Shown here: positions 36,201-43,272 of the stretch, in pieces
How positions within the stretch are numbered: position 1 is the first letter of the stretch
Layout: the number at the start of each line of letters is the position of its first letter
Assembly (NCBI RefSeq): GCF_016907795.1
Contig: NZ_JAFBCR010000001.1
Coordinates: 2,418,001 to 2,482,000 of the forward strand
Origin: Kocuria palustris
GTDB lineage: Bacteria > Actinomycetota > Actinomycetes > Actinomycetales > Micrococcaceae
Direction: 5' to 3'
Length of the DNA stretch: 64,000 nt
Notes under the pieces: model-generated
The model's input: only the letters and a program-made list of their open reading frames with translations
What the model was told of the DNA's origin: nothing
Database searches by the model: none
Translations under genes and position numbers: made by a program

Positions 36201-37063
36201 AGGTCCTGGAGACGCGCGGCGAGCAGGCCCAGGCTCCCCTCGACCCGGATCAGCCCGGCGTGCAGAGGCAACCGGCCCCGCAGGCCGGGCGACGCGCCCG
36301 GGTGGAGGCCGCCGCTCACCGGGTGAGCGAGCAGTCCGAGACCGACCACGCGGAGGTCGAGCGCCTGGAGGCCGAGCAGAGCCGCCGGGATCCGCAGATC
36401 CAGCGCTGGTTCGAGGAGGCGCGCATCCTGCTGGCCGCCCACGAGACCCGCAGCGAGGTCCAGGAGCTGGCCCTGCCCTCGCACCTGTCGGCCTCCACGG
36501 TGGTCGAGCTGGGCCGTGACCCGCAGGCGGTCGCCGCGCAGTTCCGCCGACCCATGCCGCGTCGCCCAGGCATGGCCGCGCGCGCCGGAACGGCCTTCCA
36601 CTCGTGGGTCGAGGACCACTTCCAGTCCTCGGCGATCTTCGACCTGGACGAGGTCCCCGCGGAGGACGACTTCGTGGACGAGTCCTACGATCTCCCGCGC
36701 CTGGCCGAGACCTTCCGGGCAGGTGAGTGGGGAAACCGGCAGCCGTGGTCGGTCGAGCACCCCATCGAGACGCCGATCTCCGGAGTCACCATCCGCGGTC
36801 GGATCGACGCCGTCTTCCGCACCGAGGACGGCCGCTGGGAGCTCGTGGACTGGAAGACCGGAGCCGTGCCGGCCCAGAGTGAGCTGGCGCGTCGAGCCGT
36901 GCAGCTGGCCGTCTACCGCCTCGGCTGGTCACGACTGCAGGGCGTGCCGATCGAGGACGTCTCGGCGGCGTTCTACTTCGTCTCCGAGGACCGGACCATC
37001 CGCCCGCACGACCTGGCGGATGAGCAGCAGCTCGAGCGGATGGTGAGCCGGGCCTTCGGCTGA
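33248..37063 (+). CDS. adnB: AdnB-like helicase-nuclease subunit
   Basis: The motor subunit of AdnAB, 1271 residues from the overlapping ATG at 33248. After a ~90-residue disordered N-terminus it shows an intact SF1 helicase: Walker A 'AGAGSGKTATM' (121-131), Walker B 'VVLLDEFQDTS' and motif III 'GDPQQSIYGFRGAS', with 'LLTVHASKGLEWDHV' as motif V. The C-terminal nuclease has 'GRIDAVFRTEDG', 'ELVDWKTGA' and 'QLAVYRLGW'. An internal ATG at 33323 has AAGGAG seven bases upstream, a better ribosome site than the ATGA overlap, and could be the real start because the first 25 residues are unconserved. Confidence 0.92.
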   Translation: MSVSAASSGRSPHEPNHDQTQKEPGMASEHDSRPQTSSSEDASWSGEPESAASSSPAGASEPAVCAAGPGAMKGDGSPHPYLGVEPRWSPQELAEALGGNRPTEQQAEVIAAPLTPRLVVAGAGSGKTATMVDRVVWLVANGIVRADQVLGVTFTRKAAGELRDRVRGRLGVLRSQGLVVPGPEDPSELSAADADRGAPAGQGDTAPVLEPTVLTYHSYASALVRTYGLRIGLEPETALLGPAQAWQIASRVVESWDGEVPSDLKMSTAVEQVLALSSGAAEHLLDLDEIRRHTARLGQAMLETPPRPGGKKKKVTKDTQEAAGRLLRTGVLCRMAQRYQQAKQEAEVMDFGDLLSHAARLAQEDRTCGASERERYRVVLLDEFQDTSHAQMKIFAELFGQGHSVMAVGDPQQSIYGFRGASAGQLFGFSDHFPAPGDPQEAVSFLTTAWRNDTAILDVANSAAEPLRTPPPWSTGSAGQGLKKVPGLDPRPEADRGQVLLSRHRSDQDEAVAIADDILAARARVREDQELPTTAVLCRRRSQFEPVRRELIARGIPVEVVGIGGLLQVPEVVDIVATLRVLTDPGRSDSLARLLTGARWRLGAHDLAALGDWAGHLERRRSAAADMGLIEDIDSPGDPGDAVQGSPQEDVLVEPDRVDAASLVEAVETLPRPDWISGAGRSLSETGRQRLIAFAEELAELRTWLSEDLATIISVIERTLGLDIEVAARPDARAAQGRRDLDAFLDLAASFSSASATQDVGAFLAWLDIASREEKLDTAPPEPARGAVQLLTVHASKGLEWDHVHVPGMNQSHFPMTRDTRWTKNPSDVPWPLRGDRAFLPQWSEDTSDLDALSDSLAQFQEDAAQHAEAEERRLAYVAFTRARSRLHLSSNAFSGSAATRRTPSRFLLELLPLSGQQGLEIAREAAQEKAFDSASVELPQDDQHRSIDGIELVGWEDVAADEKNPEQSRRLWAAWPYDPLEGPEVLETRGEQAQAPLDPDQPGVQRQPAPQAGRRARVEAAAHRVSEQSETDHAEVERLEAEQSRRDPQIQRWFEEARILLAAHETRSEVQELALPSHLSASTVVELGRDPQAVAAQFRRPMPRRPGMAARAGTAFHSWVEDHFQSSAIFDLDEVPAEDDFVDESYDLPRLAETFRAGEWGNRQPWSVEHPIETPISGVTIRGRIDAVFRTEDGRWELVDWKTGAVPAQSELARRAVQLAVYRLGWSRLQGVPIEDVSAAFYFVSEDRTIRPHDLADEQQLERMVSRAFG

Positions 37064-37120
37064 GGACCTCGCCCCGGGTCGCAGCCCCTCGGGCCGCGCG
37101 GAACCCGCAGTCATGGTCCT

Positions 37121-37150
37121 CCGCGGTGGCCGACGCCGACGCCGCCGCGG
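37121..37150. terminator. Weak GC hairpin between adnB and the kinase gene
   Basis: CCGCGGTGG (37121-37129) pairs with CCGCCGCGG (37142-37150), including one G-U, around a 12-nt loop. Located between convergent genes; no T-run. Confidence 0.35.
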
Positions 37151-37165
37151 TCTCGGCCCTGGATC

Positions 37166-38434
37166 TCAGTCCTGCGACGTCCCGGGGCCGGGTCGGCGCA
37201 GCGGGGTCACGGTGGCCCCGGTGTGCGGGTCGGCGGCGGGACCCTCGTCCTTCGCGCCGGAAGGCTCAGGGGAGTCGTCGTCCGCCAGAGGCTCGGCCGC
37301 GCCGGCTCCTGCGTCGTCGGCGGGATCCGAGAACAGCGAGTCCCGGTTCAGGCCGTGGAGGCCGGTGGCCGTGAAGGAGGCCTCCTCGGCGCGCTGCCGG
37401 GAGGTGCGGGCATGCTCGGTGCGGGCCTCGACCGACTGCTCGGCCTCGGCTCCGCGTGCGGCCGAGAGCTCCCGGTCGTAGGCCTCCACGTCCTTCTCCA
37501 GGATGCGCAGCATGGACTCGGCGTCGGCGACCAGCTCTGGCAGATCCCGTGAGACGCCCCGCACGAGCCAGCGGGCCAGGGCGAACTCGGCCTCCAGATG
37601 CGCGCGGCGCAGCAGGTGCGGGTCCGGCTCGGCGGGGGTGTGCCGCGAGTACTCCGCGACCACGGCGGCGGCGAACGACGGGTCGCTGGCCCCGATCAGC
37701 CAGGCGAAGTCGTCGGCGGGATCGCCCACGTGCACGTCCGACCAGCCGGTGACGGCCGTGATCCGGTTGCCCTCCACGGTCAGGTTGTCCTCGTGGAGGT
37801 CGCCGTGGATCACATGGGTGGAGAAGCGCCACAGCGTGCGGTCCTCCAGCGCATCCTCCCAGCGCCGCAGCAGAGCCGCGGGGATGCGTCCGGTGGTCGC
37901 TGCCTGGTCGAGCTCGCTGAGCCGGCGCCGGCGGCACTGCTCCGAGCTGTAGGCGGGCAGATCGGCGTCCATGACCATGGCGCGCGGCAGCGAGTGGATC
38001 GCGGCGATCAGCTGGCCCAGCTGCGCGGCGGCTTGCGGCACGGGCTCGGCGCTCGGGGGCTGCGGTCGCGCCGGCGGAGCGTCGGCCAGGTCCATGAGGT
38101 CGTCGATCGGCACCGGGCCACCGGGAAGGTGCGAGTACACGAACAGGCGCCGTCCGCGGTCCTCGACCGAGCCCACGACGGTGGGCATGTGGAACGGCAG
38201 CTTGGCGCGCAGCGCCGGGCTGAACGAACTGAGAACGGCGTGCTCGGAGGCCAGGCGCATGGAGGCCTCATCGGTCAGCGAGCTGCGCACGCGCCACCGG
38301 CGCTGCGAGGCATCGACGACCACGGCGGAGCGGAAGTCGGCGTCGTCGTCGGGGGAGGGGGCCACACCCGCAGGGCGCAGCCCGGGGACGGCCGCGGCCG
38401 CCGCGGCCGCGAGGTGCTCCAGAGACGATGTCAT
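37166..38434 (-). CDS. Aminoglycoside/macrolide phosphotransferase-fold kinase
   Basis: A 422-residue protein with an APH-type kinase domain. The catalytic loop is 'HVIHGDLHEDNL' (D212, N217) and the metal-binding segment 'TGWSDVHVGDPADDFAWL' carries D233, giving both required motifs. The N-terminal lobe is poorly conserved. Residues after about 340 are a polar Glu/Ala-rich tail of no known fold. In Micrococcales such genes between adnAB and nudC are annotated as phosphotransferases; the substrate is more likely a metabolite than an antibiotic. ATG at 38434 has a TAGGGT box seven bases upstream. In mycobacteria an ion channel gene occupies this place. Confidence 0.75.
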   Translation of the reverse strand: MTSSLEHLAAAAAAAVPGLRPAGVAPSPDDDADFRSAVVVDASQRRWRVRSSLTDEASMRLASEHAVLSSFSPALRAKLPFHMPTVVGSVEDRGRRLFVYSHLPGGPVPIDDLMDLADAPPARPQPPSAEPVPQAAAQLGQLIAAIHSLPRAMVMDADLPAYSSEQCRRRRLSELDQAATTGRIPAALLRRWEDALEDRTLWRFSTHVIHGDLHEDNLTVEGNRITAVTGWSDVHVGDPADDFAWLIGASDPSFAAAVVAEYSRHTPAEPDPHLLRRAHLEAEFALARWLVRGVSRDLPELVADAESMLRILEKDVEAYDRELSAARGAEAEQSVEARTEHARTSRQRAEEASFTATGLHGLNRDSLFSDPADDAGAGAAEPLADDDSPEPSGAKDEGPAADPHTGATVTPLRRPGPGTSQD

Positions 38435-38441
38435 GCAGGCA

Positions 38442-38447
38442 ACCCTA
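38442..38447 (-). promoter_or_regulatory. Predicted -10 box (TAGGGT) of the kinase gene
   Basis: TAGGGT on the minus strand, seven bases before the ATG at 38434. Confidence 0.35.
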
Positions 38448-38601
38448 CAAGCGCATCCTGGTCGCTTCCCGCGCACGACGACCGCGTCCCGCCTCGCTCC
38501 ACAGCGCCCTCCTGCTCAGCGGGGCCCGGGCGATCTTCACCGCTTGCCGGTGGGGCATCGGGGCACGCGACGGGCCGCGATGCGTCGTCAGCTGCGGGCT
38601 C

Positions 38602-38607
38602 TACAGT
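38602..38607 (+). promoter_or_regulatory. Predicted -10 box (TACAGT) of nudC
   Basis: TACAGT ends six bases before the GTG at 38614 and supports that GTG, rather than the in-frame ATG at 38428, as the nudC start. Confidence 0.4.
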
Positions 38608-38613
38608 GGTCGC

Positions 38614-39732
38614 GTGCCTACAGACCAGACCCGCAATGCACCTTCCGCCCACGATCACCAGGCGCCCGGCACCTCCTCGGGGCCGGGCTTCGATCGTCTG
38701 GACCCCTCGTCCATGCTCTCCACGGAGGCGCTGGACCGGCGCGCGGTCGAGCGCGAGCGCACGGATCTGCGCCGCGGCGCCCGGCTCGTGCTCGTGCTGC
38801 TCGGCGGGCGGCTTCCCCTGCGCGGGGACCGCCTGGTGCTGCTGGAGCGCTCGCAGCTGCCGGAGCTTCCGGCGGATCCCGCCCGGCCGGAGGTCTTTCT
38901 GGGAGAGGTAGCCGCCGCCGCCGTGCTGCCGGACGAGGAGCATGATCCGCAGCAGCGCGTGGGAGTCACTGTGCGCGTCCTGGACGATTCCCAGTCCGCT
39001 CTGCAGGACACCACCCACGGCGTGGTCGACGAGCTCGGCCAGCAGATCGCGGCCGTCCAGGCTCAGCTCGACACCGCTGCCCCGGGACATCAGTGGCAGG
39101 GGCTGCGTCAGGCGGCCCTGTCCATGATCGGCCGGTCCCCGGAGGACGAGGCGCTGGCGGTGGCTGCTCAGGCCGCCATGGCCTGGCATCTGGACCACCC
39201 CCGCTGCCCGCGCTGCGGCGAGGTCACGGAGGTCGCGCGCTCGGGCTGGATACGCGTCTGCCCGCAGGACTCCTCCCTGCACTTCCCCCGCACCGATCCC
39301 GCGATCATCGTGGCCGTCACCGACGGCGAGCCCGGAAGCGACCAGGAGCGCCTGCTGCTGGGCCGCGCGGCGGCCTGGCCGGAGGGCCGCTTCTCCACGC
39401 TGGCTGGGTTCGTGGAACCGGGGGAGTCGATCGATCAGGCGGTGCGCCGCGAGATCCAGGAGGAGTCCGGGGCGGACGTGGGCGATGTCCGCATCCTGGG
39501 CTCCCAGCCGTGGCCCTTCCCGCGATCGCTGATGATCGGCTGCACCGCGCGCCTGCAGGGCGGGCAGGTCGCCCCGGACGGCGAGGAGATCGCCGAGCTG
39601 CGCTGGGTGACCCGCGAGCAGCTGCGCCGCACCTCGGAGGTCGGTGAGCTGCTTCTGCCCGGGCGGATCTCCATCGCCCGCTCCCTGATCGAGCACTGGA
39701 ACGGCAGCCCTCTGACGGGGGCCGAATGGTGA
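38614..39732 (+). CDS. nudC: NAD+/NADH diphosphatase (NudC)
   Basis: Hydrolyses NAD(H) to NMN(H) and AMP and, in other bacteria, removes NAD caps from RNA. The 372-residue product has a zinc-ribbon segment 'CPRCGEVTEVARSGWIRVC', the Nudix box 'GFVEPGESIDQAVRREIQEE' continuing into SGADVG, and the NudC-specific 'SQPWPFPRS' motif that follows it. The GTG start at 38614 is supported by TACAGT six bases upstream. The stop overlaps the uvrD2 start by seven bases. In M. tuberculosis a mycoredoxin gene separates nudC and uvrD2; that gene is absent here. Confidence 0.93.
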   Translation: MPTDQTRNAPSAHDHQAPGTSSGPGFDRLDPSSMLSTEALDRRAVERERTDLRRGARLVLVLLGGRLPLRGDRLVLLERSQLPELPADPARPEVFLGEVAAAAVLPDEEHDPQQRVGVTVRVLDDSQSALQDTTHGVVDELGQQIAAVQAQLDTAAPGHQWQGLRQAALSMIGRSPEDEALAVAAQAAMAWHLDHPRCPRCGEVTEVARSGWIRVCPQDSSLHFPRTDPAIIVAVTDGEPGSDQERLLLGRAAAWPEGRFSTLAGFVEPGESIDQAVRREIQEESGADVGDVRILGSQPWPFPRSLMIGCTARLQGGQVAPDGEEIAELRWVTREQLRRTSEVGELLLPGRISIARSLIEHWNGSPLTGAEW

Positions 39733-41612
39733 GCCTGGAGCACCTCGAGCGCGAGATCGTCCCGGACGCCGCCTCCGCGGCACTGTTCGCGCTGCCGGGG
39801 ACCGAGCAGCTTCCTCTCGAGGAGCGCATCCTCGAAGGCCTGGATCCCGAGCAGCGCGAGGCCGCCACGGCCCTGCGCGGACCGGTGTGCCTGCTGGCCG
39901 GCGCGGGCACCGGCAAGACCCGGGCCATCACCCACCGGATCGCCTACGGGATCGCCACGGGGGTCTACACCCCCCAGAAGGTCCTGGCCCTGACCTTCAC
40001 GGCCCGGGCCGCCCACGAGATGCGCGATCGCCTGCGTCTGCTGGGCGCGGAGGGCGTGCAGGCCCGGACGTTCCACTCGGCGGCCCTGCGCCAGCTGCAG
40101 TACTTCTGGCCCCAGGCCGTCGGCGGCTCCATCCCGGACCTGGTCACGCACAAGGCGCGGCTGATCGCGGAGGCGGCCGGCTCCATGCGCCTGAGCAGCG
40201 ACCGCGCGGCGATCCGCGACCTGTCGGGGGAGATCGAGCGCGCCCGGGCGCTGCTGCTCGTGCCGGACATGTACCCGGATGCCATCGCCCGAGAGGCCGC
40301 GGCCGGCTCCGTCCGGGATCTGCCCGGCGGGCACAGCGCCACCACGATCCAGCGGCTGTGGCAGACCTACGAGGATCTCAAGACCGACCGGAACCTGATC
40401 GACTTCGAGGACGTGCTGGCCATCATGACCGGCATCCTCGAGGAGGACCAGCGGATCGCGGCGGCTGTGCGGGCGCAGTACCAGCACTTCGTGGTCGACG
40501 AGTACCAGGACGTCTCGCCGCTGCAGCAGCGCCTCCTGGACGCCTGGCTCGGCCCGCGCGACGACCTGTGCGTGGTGGGCGATGCCTCCCAGACCATCTA
40601 CTCGTTCACGGGCGCCACGTCTCGGCACCTGCTCGAGTTCCCGGCGCGCTACGAATCCGCCCGGGTGATCCGCCTGGTGCGCGACTACCGCTCCACCCCG
40701 CAGATCGTGGACACGGCCAATCGCCTGCTCAGTGCGCGTCGTGCCGGCCCGGATTCGACCGAGGGGCTGTGGGCCGAGCCCCTGCGCCTGGTGGGGCAGC
40801 GCGCCGCCGGTCCCGTCCCGGACTGGCACGAGTACCAGGACGATCAGGCCGAGGCCCAGGGCACCGCTGTGCGCATCCAGGACCTGCTCCAGGACGGCGT
40901 CCCGGCCACCGAGATCGCCGTGCTCTACCGCACCAACGGGCAGGCCCAGGCCTTCGAGACCGCACTGGCCGATGCCGGCATCGGCTTCCGGCTGCGCGGC
41001 ACCGAGCAGTTCTTCCGCCGTCCGGAGGTGCGCCAGGCCATGGTGCAGATCCGCTCCGCGGCAAGGGCCGAGGCGGAGTCCGGAACCGGCGCCGTGGCCC
41101 AGCAGGTCCGGGACATGCTGCGCTCGCTGGGCTGGTCGCAGCACGCCCCGCGCACCGTGGGCAGCACGCGGGAGAAGTGGGAGTCCATGGCGGCGCTGGT
41201 GGACATGACGGACCGCCTGGCCGCCGCGCACACCGAATCGCTCCAGGCCGCTCAGCGCGCCGGGACGGAGGGCCCCGGCCCGTTCACCCTGCGGCACGTG
41301 GCCGAGGAGCTGGGTCGTCGGGCCGTGGCCCAGGACGCGCCCCCGGTCGAGGGGGTCACCCTGGCCTCCCTGCACTCGGCCAAGGGCCTGGAGTGGGACG
41401 CGGTCTTCCTGACGGGGCTGTCGGAGGGGCTCATGCCGATCACGTTCGCCGAGACCTCGGACGAGATCGACGAGGAGCGCCGACTGCTCTACGTCGGCAT
41501 CACCCGTGCCCGCGAGCAGCTGATGCTCTCGTGCTCAGCCTCGCGGACCCCGGGCGGACGCGCCAACCGGCGCCCGTCGCGCTTCCTGAAGGACCTCCTG
41601 CTCACCCGCTGA
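39726..41612 (+). CDS. uvrD2: UvrD2-like SF1 DNA helicase, without HRDC domain
   Basis: A 628-residue 3'-5' DNA helicase. Walker A 'LLAGAGTGKTRAITH' (about 57-71), 'LTFTARAAHEMRDRL', Walker B 'FVVDEYQDVSPLQQ', motif III 'VVGDASQTIYSFTGA' and motif V 'LASLHSAKGLEWDAVFLTG' are intact. The SQTIYSFTGA form is that of UvrD2 rather than UvrD1/PcrA. Mycobacterial UvrD2 (about 700 residues) ends in an HRDC domain after a four-cysteine linker; this protein stops at 'SRFLKDLLLTR' and lacks both. ATG 39726 is used; GTG 39729 would shorten it by one residue. Coupled to nudC. Confidence 0.9.
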   Translation: MVSLEHLEREIVPDAASAALFALPGTEQLPLEERILEGLDPEQREAATALRGPVCLLAGAGTGKTRAITHRIAYGIATGVYTPQKVLALTFTARAAHEMRDRLRLLGAEGVQARTFHSAALRQLQYFWPQAVGGSIPDLVTHKARLIAEAAGSMRLSSDRAAIRDLSGEIERARALLLVPDMYPDAIAREAAAGSVRDLPGGHSATTIQRLWQTYEDLKTDRNLIDFEDVLAIMTGILEEDQRIAAAVRAQYQHFVVDEYQDVSPLQQRLLDAWLGPRDDLCVVGDASQTIYSFTGATSRHLLEFPARYESARVIRLVRDYRSTPQIVDTANRLLSARRAGPDSTEGLWAEPLRLVGQRAAGPVPDWHEYQDDQAEAQGTAVRIQDLLQDGVPATEIAVLYRTNGQAQAFETALADAGIGFRLRGTEQFFRRPEVRQAMVQIRSAARAEAESGTGAVAQQVRDMLRSLGWSQHAPRTVGSTREKWESMAALVDMTDRLAAAHTESLQAAQRAGTEGPGPFTLRHVAEELGRRAVAQDAPPVEGVTLASLHSAKGLEWDAVFLTGLSEGLMPITFAETSDEIDEERRLLYVGITRAREQLMLSCSASRTPGGRANRRPSRFLKDLLLTR

Positions 41613-41645
41613 GCCGCGTCCGGCAGCCGATCCGCCGGGCGCAGT

Positions 41646-42470
41646 TCACACGCGGCACAGGTCGCAGGCGGATCCGGGCGGCTCGGACACGGCGGTGCGG
41701 GTGCTGAAGGGGTGCCCGGGACCGAGCAGCCACCGCCGCGGCGACTTCTGGTGCGGCTCCTCGGGCTCCAGGGCGGCGGCCAGCACCGCCTGGACGACCA
41801 TTCCCGCTGCCCACGCCGTATGAGCGGGCGCCGCTGCGCGCATGGCCATCAGCGGCCCAGGCCGGTCCAGCTGCTGCGCGCCGTCCTGGTGGGCGTGCTC
41901 GGCGATCCGCTGCAGGCACTGCTGGCAGGGGCGCCGGTGCCAGGCGCCGGTCTGTTCAAGGACCGCGGCGCTGAGCCCCGCGAGCTCGGGCAGCTGCAGC
42001 ACCTCCACCAGGGGCACCCCGTCCGGCAGCCTCAGATGGTCGCCGGGCACCTCGAGCCGGAGCCCCTCCTGCGCGGCAGCGCGCAGCCGGGAGGCCCGCA
42101 GCACCACACGGCCGGGTCGGGCGTCGGTGAGGACATCATCGGTCCAGGTCACCGGGGCCGCCAGCGCGTTGGCCGCCCGGATGCGCCGGCGCGTGCACAG
42201 GTCCCGGGGCAGTCCCACCTCGGTCGAGTCGAAGGAGCCTGCGCGGGCATCCGCCCACGTGACCCAGCCGTCGTCGGCCACGGTGAAGCCGCGCACCCCG
42301 CACCCGGCCAGCATCACGGCCGCGGCCGCCGTGAGGGGGCTCAGGCCCAGCAGCAGCACGCGCACGTCGCACACGGCCGCGCCCAGACGCAGGTGCGTGG
42401 TGCTGGAGCGGGGCATGAGCAGCGGGTCGAGCCGTGCCGGTGCGGCGGGAACGGGGGCTGTGGGCAGCAT
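41646..42470 (-). CDS. ThiF/MoeB-like E1 family protein, degenerate nucleotide site
   Basis: A 274-residue protein whose 'VRVLLLGLSPLTAAAAVMLA' segment followed by 'GCGVRGFTVADDGWVTWAD' matches the Rossmann layout of ThiF/MoeB adenylyltransferases. It ends with a CxxC pair 'PCQQCL' and a final 'ACDLCRV', the paired cysteines that bind zinc in that family. The glycine-rich loop, normally GxGGLG, is GLSPLT here, so ATP binding is doubtful. The start ATG 42470 has GAGAGGA upstream; the frame is open for another 228 codons that I consider non-coding. It occupies the Rv3196 position next to uvrD2. Function unknown. Confidence 0.6.
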   Translation of the reverse strand: MLPTAPVPAAPARLDPLLMPRSSTTHLRLGAAVCDVRVLLLGLSPLTAAAAVMLAGCGVRGFTVADDGWVTWADARAGSFDSTEVGLPRDLCTRRRIRAANALAAPVTWTDDVLTDARPGRVVLRASRLRAAAQEGLRLEVPGDHLRLPDGVPLVEVLQLPELAGLSAAVLEQTGAWHRRPCQQCLQRIAEHAHQDGAQQLDRPGPLMAMRAAAPAHTAWAAGMVVQAVLAAALEPEEPHQKSPRRWLLGPGHPFSTRTAVSEPPGSACDLCRV

Positions 42471-42593
42471 GGGAGTCCTCTCAGCAGGCGGCAGCGCGCT
42501 CGATGGCGCACCGAGCGGATCCGGGAAGCGCCCCGGGCCTGCAGTCTGCGCGGCCTCGAGCAGTCTCGAGCGCTGTCCACAGGCGAGGATGGG

Positions 42594-42599
42594 TAGCCT
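42594..42599 (+). promoter_or_regulatory. Predicted -10 box (TAGCCT) of the YgjP-like gene
   Basis: TAGCCT ends seven bases before the ATG at 42607. Confidence 0.35.
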
Positions 42600-42606
42600 T
42601 CGGTCC

Positions 42607-43272
42607 ATGCCTGCCGCCCGTCGCCCCCGCCAGCACTCCGCCGATCGTCCGGACAGCGCTGCCGCTGCAGGCGCCTCCGCCGAGACCCGCGAGGAGCCCG
42701 AGGTCGAGGTCCGGCGCTCGCAGCGCCGCCGCCGCACGGTCTCCGCGCACTGGTCGGGGGAGCGGATCATCCTGCAGGTCCCCGCGATGATGTCGTCCCG
42801 CGAGGTCGCGCGATGGGCCGAGCAGATGACCACCCGCCTGGTCGACCAGCGCGAGCGCACCCGAGCCGCCTCGAACGCGCGCGGGCGCGACGAGTACCTG
42901 ATGGGCCGTGCTCGGGAGCTCTCCGAGCGCCTTCTCGGGGGCCGGGCGCAGCCGACGGACGTGGTGTGGACGTCCCGGCAGACCGCGCGCTGGGCCTCGG
43001 CCACGCCGGCCACCGGTCGGATCCGCGTCTCGGATCGCCTGCGCAGCGCCCCCGAATGGGTGCTCGACACCGTGCTGCACCACGAGCTGTGCCACCTGCT
43101 GGAGGCCGGCCACGGTCCGCAGTTCCGTCGTCTGGAGGCGCTGCACCCGGACATGGACAGGGCCCAGGCCTTCCTCGAGGGAGCGGCCTGGGCCCTGGGG
43201 GAGCCGGATCAGCGTCCGCTGTCTCCCGAGTCCGGATCGGAGTCCGGGCCGGGGCCCGACTCGGGATCCTGA
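42607..43272 (+). CDS. YgjP-like (M48-related) metallopeptidase
   Basis: A 221-residue protein with a zinc-site motif 'VLHHELCHLLEAGHGPQF' (HHELCH at 158-163, third ligand H169), the signature of the YgjP/DUF45 metal-dependent hydrolase family. An Arg-rich N-terminus of about 45 residues and a Pro/Ser/Gly-rich acidic C-terminal tail flank the domain. The ATG at 42607 is preceded by TAGCCT at leaderless spacing. Its last 64 bases overlap the end of the convergent DUF2342 gene. Substrate unknown. Confidence 0.8.
   Translation: MPAARRPRQHSADRPDSAAAAGASAETREEPEVEVRRSQRRRRTVSAHWSGERIILQVPAMMSSREVARWAEQMTTRLVDQRERTRAASNARGRDEYLMGRARELSERLLGGRAQPTDVVWTSRQTARWASATPATGRIRVSDRLRSAPEWVLDTVLHHELCHLLEAGHGPQFRRLEALHPDMDRAQAFLEGAAWALGEPDQRPLSPESGSESGPGPDSGS

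Noticed and set aside
33815-36760. 981-codon minus-strand open frame opposite adnB
   Set aside because: No domain, compositionally biased Gly/Arg/Leu sequence; shadow of adnB.
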